A stretch of DNA of 64,000 bases, taken from assembly GCA_013365325.1 (NCBI GenBank), contig JABVXV010000004.1, positions 806,001 through 870,000 of the forward strand. The letters are read 5' to 3'. The stretch comes from Dipetalonema caudispina (lineage: Eukaryota; Nematoda; Chromadorea; Rhabditida; Onchocercidae). The translations under genes were made by a program, and so were the position numbers. Under the pieces are notes generated by a model. That model had not been told where the DNA came from. It was given only the letters and a program-made list of their open reading frames with translations, and did no database searches. This document shows positions 55,780 to 64,000 of this stretch, in pieces (the first letter of the stretch is position 1; each line of letters opens with the position of its first letter).

Positions 55780-58700
55780 TCACATTTCGAATTTGAATGC
55801 GGCACAAATATCATCAGTACCACCACTGGATAGCCTCAATGTACAGCGCTCAACCGAGCAACGTAAACTAATACCCGCTTCGGCTATTTCATTGGCCTGA
55901 AAAAAACAAGAAGATACTCTAAAACAATTATATGCAGAACTGCATTGATTGATTGAAATCAAAAGAAAATCTAGAACTGGAAAAAAGTAAAGATGAACAA
56001 AGACCAAAAAACATTTATAAAGCGCAGGGTGGAAGACCACAATTTAGAAAGAATATCTAGAAAAATGTTGACATCACAGAAAAGTATGATTCAATCAAAA
56101 AAATTCTTTGAAAGCCAACAAATGGAGGCTATAAAAACATATTCAAAAGCGGACTTTGATATTCTAAAAAGCTGAAGGTCCTAAAAATCACCAAAACTTT
56201 TGGTTTCAGTCAACAGCAAGTATTACAATTACACTAAAAACTTAGAACATACCTTGTGAATAAAACCTGATATGCTTATAGAAAAGCCATTTAGTCTAAT
56301 CCCTTCCTGGTTGATTTACGGATAGTTTTACCTCCCCGCTTCATCTTACTCACACGCCTCAATCCGTTTCGTCGTGCTCATATAATTCAGTCTCTTCTAT
56401 CTTGCCCACACGCTTCTGTTTAGCATTATATTATTTTGGGTTCTCTCATACTAATTTTTTGCTCTTTTCCAATTATAGTATATCTGTTACAGAGAGAAAA
56501 ATAGAAACCCACTTTTTCATGGCTATACAATGTCAGTTCATCGCTATCATGTGTTGGAAGCACATCCACCTCAAGCTCTACAAATCCAGAATTGTACAAA
56601 ATAATAGCGTAAAAAAAACAGCAAAAAACTTTCTTTTTGTAACTTTTGCCATTTCCACCTCGTTCGAAAAAAAGCAACGTCATAAATATTCAGCAATTTC
56701 TTCCTCTTTTTCGACTATGTTTTATCAACATCGTTACGTTGAGCAACAGTATGAGTTACTTTATTTGCAATTAAGCTAACCTGGTTTATTCCACGCTGCT
56801 TTACCAGCAATAAGACCGTCGATAAAATATGTTCGTATTGAATCTTTTCCACTCAGTACGTAACGCCTGAAAAATATAAACACTATGCAATAAAAACAGC
56901 AACGTTACCAGCTGGAGCACTTTCAAACCTTAATCAATAAATACAAGGTTTTCATTTGTGCACATCTGTATCGACCTCTTGTATGACCAGCTCTAATAAG
57001 AATAAATATCATCGGAGTAAATCACGTAATTATTTACAGTGTTTTTTTTTTTGCAACCTACATTCAAAATATACAGAGATGTTAGTTAGCAAAAATAGTA
57101 AAGAAGTCTACTGAAATATATCTCACACATTTTTTTAACGAAATATAATCTCAACAAACGCGATATAGAACTTCAACAAAATGACCGTTGTATTTATAAC
57201 TGCAATCTCCATAAGGGTAAATTTGTAACAAATTACTGATTTTCCAATAAATGTGCAAAAAACAAATAGCTGATACAAACCTGGATCGAATACTAGTTAC
57301 GAATGCTTTTGCTGCTTCCTCATCTTTCAGTGTGGGATGAGCACCGTGATGTGGGACGAAAACAATATCGAAATAGAGTGGTTGGGATAACTTGGGCTTA
57401 GTTTTTACACCGTTAACGACTGGTTTCGCACGTGTTCGAGCGGCACTCGTCATCGGTGGAAGGTACATTTCTTCTGCTCGCTTTTCTTCATAAGCATTTT
57501 GATCCTAAAATGTAACATGCTGCAAAGTATAAAAGGTGATGATTTAATGGAAAAAGCATGACTCTATTCGCCAAATTTGGTCTTGAAATATACAATACCA
57601 CTTTTTATTTACGTTAGTCGATTACAGAAGAGTGCAACTAATCCTCGATTAATTGTTCCCTAATTTCTTCAGATTACTTCTGAAGTACAAAGAGATTTCT
57701 GTCTCATAATATTCGAACTACCAGGATCAATGTTACTCAGGTATCTAAACAGGATGGCATAACCAGCAGACAGGTTCTACTCAACTAGGAGCTTGGCTGG
57801 TGTTTCGCATAATCTTGATACATTAAGAGATGTGTAAATAATCGCACTAAAAACAACTCTAAATTAAAGTATACCGCGAGCGCATTAGCATTGTCATTGA
57901 TATCATGAGTTAAACTGGTGACTCTTCCATCAAATACATCTCTGACAGCTGTCAATTGATCCATACAACCTGCTACAGTCGCTGCCGTTGCTGATTGGGC
58001 ATTATTGATTACTTGTGCCGTTACACCTTGGATATGACATTCTAGTTCAGATGTTGTTTTTCTGGCATTATCAACCATTTCCGATGCTTCAGCTAGCGAA
58101 TCTATTACCTCATCTAGAGCTGGATCCGGCTAAAAACTGATCAATTACAAAGCATAACTTTTTCAAAATCCGCATACTTCATTAAACGAATTGCGATTAA
58201 TACAAACATAGTGATTATGCCCATCTCAATTTCGTAATGTTTCAAAGGTAGCTAGCTGTTAACAGATCCAAAGTATAGTTCTTCACTAAAACTTTTAATC
58301 CTCATCTCGTTTTGATTGAATCAAAAAACCAGTTACACAACAGCTTGCGAAATGCAAAATAAAAAAATTATATATATAAGATAACACCGATTTGCACTGA
58401 TCTTATTAGTCCTCTGAAAGTAAAAAGGGAATTCCAAAACAAACCTGAGCAGTAACAGAGTCACCTGAACCACTACTTCGAGCCGAGAATGATTCACGTT
58501 TGATACCGGATGATATCTGTGTCTAGAAAAAAGTAAGTGTAAATACAATTTCAAATTTCCAAAATTAAGATTTGGCAACTTTCTTTAAAATACAAAGAGG
58601 CAATCTACTTAAAAATGAAGTTGTTCAGGTAATTATATAAAGCTATTTCATGTGAATAAGCCTACTATAAGTGAATATCCTCACGCAAAAACTATAATGG

Positions 58701-61700
58701 AATTGATAAAACATTTGAAACCCTTACCTTTTCGGCATCCTCACGTAAAATCATCGTCCTGTCAGTCTCCTTAGATTTATCGTCCTGTACGTGTTCCAGT
58801 GTTCCATTATTAAGCTTATTTAACGGAAGCGGTATTGCCGAAGATTTCGACATTTCAAATTCATCATTATTTGCTGGCGAGAACTAAAATATCAAATTTT
58901 TCTTCCATAGCTGTAAAACTTACATCCCCAATCATTTTTGGCACCTCTAACATTAAGTCTTCATTAAACTAACTCATCAAAAAAAAAAAAAAAAAAAATA
59001 AAAAAATAAAGACTTGTCAATTTATAGTCCGATATGGTGAGTATCTTCAAGAATACGGATAATTTTTTCTCACTTTCTAGTTCAAAACCGAAATTGGGGT
59101 ACTCAAAAATTAGCTGGAAACAAGAAATACCAACCAAAGAAAACAAAAAAGACATTTTCGACCATTTGCAAAATTCACTTAGCTTTTATTAAATTTCTTT
59201 TAAAAATTCGAATAAATAACTGTTCAGAAAAATATTACCTCCTGCAGCGCTGAAAAGTCATCAACAATCCCAGTTATTAGGCCAGCAGTGAATGGAGTGA
59301 TATCAGTACCAAACAAATCTGAAAAAAGCATACTACTCTTATATAAAAAGCGTAATTCAAAAGAATATTGAAGAAACGAAGTACACGGGAAAATATAAAG
59401 CAATCAAAAATGCGGAGTCTAAACCAAAATATTCATTAAGGCGAAGATACCCTGTAAATTCTCCTTGTGCATAACCTCTGGATTATGTGCTGCAGCTTTG
59501 CTAACCCTTTCATCATCATGCTGCACAATTCTCTCTTTTGAAATGGATGCATCTGACGAATCATGAATCACATCAGCTGCTGCGACGGATGGTGCTGATG
59601 GTGTCATCGGTGTAGAATCAAGCAGTGGTGTGTCCTGTGCTGGTAATGTCGAGTTTAGCAAATCGAATCCTTTTCCAGGCGTCCCCTAAATCCACAGCTT
59701 ATTGCCAACAACTCCAAAGTATATTTTAAAAACTAGATCAAATTCCACGTTCATCAGAAAATAATATTGTTTGTTGGTACTAACAAATTTGGTAAACTTA
59801 CCACCCCCCCTTCCATGAAATCTCCAACAAAATTGTTGTCTTCGCTCGAAAAATCCATACTAATTCTACGTACTTGCATCGGTTCTTCAATGCCATCTAG
59901 CAAACCATTATCATCCGGAACTTGTGGTATTTGTGGATTTTCGGGAGATGTGGGAGTTTTATTTTCCAACACTTCAAAAGGATGCTCGGGATGTGATGGA
60001 CTTTCCGCATTTTGTGGGTTACTTAAAGATGGAAGGTCGATCGATGCTAGTGGGTTTTGCAGTACCTTAGCAGACTGCACATTTGTCGAAATTGGATCTG
60101 AACTTTGAGCTTTCACCTCAAAAAGTAACATTCATTGAATAAAAAGAAAAAACTTGAAAATTCTGTGTCAACATGCTGGTGCAATGAGTCTTAACAATTA
60201 CTTCAAACCCAAGAGATTGTCAAATTTAAGGAAAACAAACAAAATTTCTTCGAAGATATCGTATAATCACATGATTACTTCATACACTTGTGTAAATCAA
60301 ACAAAACTATACAACTTAATTTCATTAGTTATGTTATAGCAAACACATGATCCAAAAATAAATGATAAGAGGTCACAGTGAACTTACTTTTGCTACAGGA
60401 GTTACTCCAGCTTTATCATTTGGTTTTGTTTTTCCCACCTCACTTTCTTTTGGCTTGACTTCGAGAGTAGCATTCTTCTTCGCTTCATTTGGCCTAGGTT
60501 TTCCTAGTTTGCCACCTATTTTAGTTTCCGACGCGTGAGATTTATTATTACCTACAGCAGATGTCTTCATGGGTTCCGTGACTGGTCTCTTTGCACCCGC
60601 AGCAACTCGTGATGCAGCTCCTGCCAATGGCTGTCTGAAATAAATCATTCTGCTGAAAATTGTTTGCAAAACTTTGAAACTTGGATCAAATATGTAAAAC
60701 ACAATTCCAGAGAAGATCAGAGTTTGTTTCTTGAGGGAATCGAGTTAAAACTTTTGACCGAAAAGAAAAAAACTGACTTAACCACTTTTTTTGGTGGTTC
60801 ACCAGGTGCAGAAGGAGTTGTCGTTTGAAGCGATGCAGGACGTGACAATGGCAAACCAGGGAGGTTTTTTGCTGCAAAATAAATGAATGAACGGAATATC
60901 TCCAATCATTAAAATTCTATCCTTACAGGTCATTTCGTAATCGAAAAGTAAAGATTTCATTAGCTTTCTTGGATCAAGTTTTGAGAATTTTTGAAGTGTT
61001 TCCTTTCAATTACACCATTATTTCTTTCTTCGCCATCTCCCTCTCCTTATTCACTGTGATATAAAACAAATTTCTCAGTGCATTGAAACATATATCACAA
61101 CAAAAAATGTGACTTGGCATTCATCGAAAGAGAAATGACATCGCCGACGGGTTCAGTAGCTTTATGTGAATTTTAAAAATTATATACTAGGTGTAGGTTT
61201 TCGTATTATTCTCCCTGGACGGCCCGCCGATGGTTTCTCCTTCGTAGCTTGCGTAAATTGTGGGTAACGCAAGTATTCCTCGTTTTTCAATTTTTCCAGC
61301 GACGCATAAAGTTTATCCAATGAACAGGAGCCTCAAATAGGATAATATGGAAATAATAATTCTTAAATATCTGAAAAAAAATCGTAATTAAAACAGGTCT
61401 GCCAAAGTCTTTCAAGCTTAGAAATAACAAAGACGAAGACTTTAAAATATTTCAAAATACGCACTTACCAGTAATAAGAATACGTGATACTGGTAATGTA
61501 TGATCTGATGGATGCCAGATCAAAAGGAGTGCCAATGACGTTAAGGCAGCAAATTTTTCGATATTTTCATCAGTCTTTAGAGCATGTACAAGCGAAGTCA
61601 AATCTTTCGAACCACGTTCTGGATTCAATACAATCATACGCAATGCGCCTTCTCCTATAACCTGAAAAACGAGCAATCTTCAGTTTCAAGGCAGAAATCG

Positions 61701-63336
61701 AAGTAACCATTAAATGAGTAGTATAACAAGGGCGAAAGATAAATTATTAACCACTTTCACAAAATTCACAAAATTTTAATTTTACTGAAAATTAAATGTA
61801 ATGAAGTATTCAAAATTATCCATACTTTTACCGAGGTACATATGAAATTCTTCGACTACTAATTTTAAAGTTTCACGATTTAATTTCATAATAAGTTCAG
61901 GAAAAACTATAAAATCCAGTAAATATTTCCACATCCAAAAATGAAAATCAGTAAAGCTATAGAAATAGAATAAGCAAGGAAGAGACAGACCCGAATAATG
62001 ATGGAAGGATTAGAAAACCAATTTGATTAAGGAACTAACCTCATATAAAGTTATTGCTTCTAGCTTTGTACTAGCAAAAGCTTCAATCGGTTTCAGACCT
62101 TCTGCACGAAGACCTTCATGCATTGCACGCAAAGTTTTTGAAGCTTCACTGTCTCCATTTGCTATGCTTGAAGGTGGCAAATTACAGATCAGAGAACCAA
62201 AATTTGGATGACACTGAAATTAAGAGAAGTAGAAGTTGTTCTTTTATCTCTTCTCTTATATTTCCAATTATTTGGCACAAAACTATGTTTCTTTTGTCAG
62301 GACCAATCCATACACTTGCTTGTGTTTCTCATATATTTGTTTTCTGATAGGAAATAGTTAAACTCTCACAATGAAAACCAACCCTCAGGTTACACGAGGG
62401 CACTTACATTTGCTCTTACTTCTTCGTCTAATATAATTTGATTGGTTTTAAATCATACTGTTTTCGTAAAACCATAATTTTTAATTTAATATTTCGCAAG
62501 ATCTTGTGAAAGCTATCCACATTTTCCATTCTTTTTGTCAATCATCGTAACGAAACCATCTCTGCCGCTCATCCTACCCAGACATAGTGCTTTGCAAGTT
62601 CGAACTTACCTTTCGAACCTACCAATAGAAATACTAAAATGGCGCTCCCATCAATCTACGAATTAGCTCAAAAATATGCTCGATAAGATGTTAGTAGCAT
62701 ACCTCCTGCAAACATTTTCGCATTAAAATCGCAGAGATTCCTTGCAAACATTGTGGACTTACACGAGTAACCACTGCTGCTGATACTGCAGTTAAAAAAA
62801 AAAACAATTAATTTGATGACAAATAGAATTTTCTTTTGTATTTACTCTCCTGTAATCTGCTACAGGCGAGATGTCAAATCCAGCGCTTATTAGTGAACAA
62901 AATTGGAATACGACACAAATAATTTTTTTTTTCTTGTACAAGAAAATTTAAGTACACAAATGAGATTTATGTGCAAATAAAAAAATAAACAAACCAATAA
63001 CGAAAAAAGTGAGGTAAATAAGCAAACAAGCAACTACTACCAGTACTATATCACTCAAGTATATTAATAGCAATGTTTGGCTTATTCGGAAAAAAGTAAT
63101 CAGGCAAAACAGGTAAACTGAATGACAGTAGAACCACTTACTTTTATCATAATTACGAATCAGGTTCCAATATGGGACAACTTTCTGATCACCTCCGTCA
63201 AGAAGTATCGAGAAACCATTCACTGAGAAGAACGCGGCATCCTCATTCCCACCAGAAAATATATACATTAATGGACGACGGGTACGGATACTTCCGACAG
63301 AATGGCCTGCCGGCAACAACTGCACCAAATCTGCAT
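55780..63336 (-). CDS. maph-1: Microtubule-associated protein 1 homologue (MAP1/Futsch/MAPH-1), 5' part missing
   Basis: Cytoskeletal protein of the MAP1 family. Exons in coding order: 63336-63142, 62785-62703, 62213-62040, 61661-61469, 61331-61188, 60871-60778, 60634-60388, 60116-59802, 59685-59451, 59318-59239, 58883-58728, 58522-58445, 58129-57875, 57504-57281, 56866-56781, 56577-56513, 55896-55780. This gives about 912 residues in consistent phase, ending FKFEM. The N-terminal part carries the metallo-beta-lactamase-like MAP1 region (YIFSGGNEDAAFFSVNGF, LLDGG, GALRMIVLNPERGSKDL, LLIWHPSDHTLP, then SLEKLKNEEYL). A low-complexity Pro/Lys/Ser/Asp middle is as expected for the family but much shorter than in vertebrate MAP1B. 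The end matches the MAP1 light-chain domain (LYFDIVFVPHHGAHP, RYVLSGKD, GLIAGKAAWNKP, DVLPTHDSDE). Upstream exons lie beyond position 64000, apart from a possible 27-nt exon at 63907-63933. Confidence 0.93.
59804..59810 (-). repeat. G7 run in a MAP1 coding exon next to the splice donor
   Basis: Seven C on the + strand (G on the coding strand) encode Glu-Gly-Gly-Val just before GTG|GTAAGT. The frame is correct as given. A single-base length error here would shift the frame, so it is a place to check assemblies. Confidence 0.7.
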
Positions 63337-63835
63337 CTGAAAAGTCCAATAAGTTATACAGATTTATAAATTTTTGCACATATCGTTATATTTACTTCGT
63401 TTTCAAAGCTCAGAAAATATTCTACAGTTTTTCCTATAAAACAACGGTAGTATTTATTTTTATTAACCTTAAAAAGAAAGCTTATATTAATTTATGCGTG
63501 GATATTCTCACATTTGCAGGCAATTTAAATCCATTCGTATAAGGATGTTCACTATCTTTAAAATTCAACTGAGCTCTAATAGAAAGAAACCGCAAAATCC
63601 GAGTGCTAAATAAGAAGTACCATTCCTATGTTTTTAACATTTTGATAATTTATGGACGTCACTGATTAAAATATTAAAGCAGATATATTCCATATCTTAA
63701 TCGTCAATGAGAATAGCGAATTCTAATCATTTAAAGACTTAATTCCTAAATCTTGATAATGCATTGCAAATGAAATGTACAAATCAATATTTACCTTGAA
63801 TCATTTGACTTCCTTATAATATTAATGATGAACTA

Positions 63836-63885
63836 TTGTTATTGTTGCTGCTATTAACGTTATTACTATTATTATTACTAATTAC
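63836..63885. repeat. Imperfect (ATT)/(GTT) trinucleotide-rich stretch
   Basis: Degenerate run of ATT, GTT and GCT units in non-coding DNA of the MAP1 locus. No function inferred. Confidence 0.6.
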
Positions 63886-63906
63886 GTTATGTTACTGTCT
63901 TCTCAC

Positions 63907-63933
63907 GCTGGATAAATTCCTTCCGTAAACAGC
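63907..63933 (-). CDS. maph-1: Candidate further upstream MAP1 exon (27 nt)
   Basis: On the minus strand GATCATTTCAG precedes and GTGAGAAG follows a 27-nt segment. In the phase required by the exon at 63336 it reads CLRKEFIQ and then a codon completed as His. This is compatible with the MAP1 frame but too short to confirm. It may instead be outside the gene or part of a differently bounded exon. Confidence 0.3.
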
Positions 63934-64000
63934 CTGAAATGATCGTTTTGATCAAAAACAGAAGCAAAGTTCAAAGCGTTCATTAGACACAATAGCATAA

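Noticed and set aside
59767..60108. 113-codon + frame with Ser/Cys/Gly
   Set aside because: Antisense shadow of a MAP1 exon on the minus strand that is phased on both sides.

Overview
The window looks like nuclear DNA of a parasitic nematode, most likely a filarial (clade III) worm. It is AT-rich, genes are split into many short exons (mostly 50-250 nt), introns mostly end in TTTCAG-type acceptors, and the gene families are nematode ones (RIG-5, NAS astacins, a MAPH-1-like MAP1). Several start codons also sit just behind an acceptor-like AG, as expected with spliced-leader trans-splicing. The species cannot be named from the sequence. I saw no CRISPR array, rRNA, tRNA, convincing transposon, or clear endosymbiont or mitochondrial insertion.

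Layout, left to right: (1) + strand, 4308-18287: a 25-exon gene for a 1125-residue protein with two PH domains and a long coiled coil, like myosin phosphatase Rho-interacting protein / Drosophila Outspread. (2) - strand, 25997-20429: a 15-exon gene for mitochondrial aconitase (776 residues), convergent with gene 1. (3) - strand, 37099-29503 with an alternative first exon at 38525: RIG-5, a secreted three-Ig DIP/Lachesin-type protein with a poly-aspartate tail. A possible nested 51-codon gene lies in its first intron. (4) - strand, 41355 to about 39655: a small mitochondrial single-pass protein resembling cytochrome c oxidase subunit 7C. (5) + strand, 42932-47671: a 13-exon gene for a GPI-anchored protein with four FAS1 (fasciclin) domains, divergent from gene 4. 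(6) + strand, 48674-54038: a 16-exon astacin metalloprotease with EGF, CUB and TSP1 domains (nematode NAS subgroup V). (7) - strand, from beyond the right edge to 55780: 17 exons of a microtubule-associated protein 1 (MAP1/Futsch/MAPH-1) gene whose 5' part lies outside the window.

The exon models were built by hand. For genes 1, 2, 3, 5, 6 and 7 intron phases agree at every junction, and stop codons fall where homologues end. The genes do not form a pathway or an evident operon: they are cytoskeletal (1, 7), mitochondrial (2, 4), surface or secreted adhesion (3, 5) and extracellular proteolysis (6). I found no convincing new multi-gene system. The most unusual items are an apparent AT-AG intron in aconitase, a GC-AG intron in gene 1, two signal-peptide-encoding first exons for RIG-5, the nested micro-ORF, and several splice ambiguities that would change protein ends (loss of a GPI anchor, alternative C-termini).
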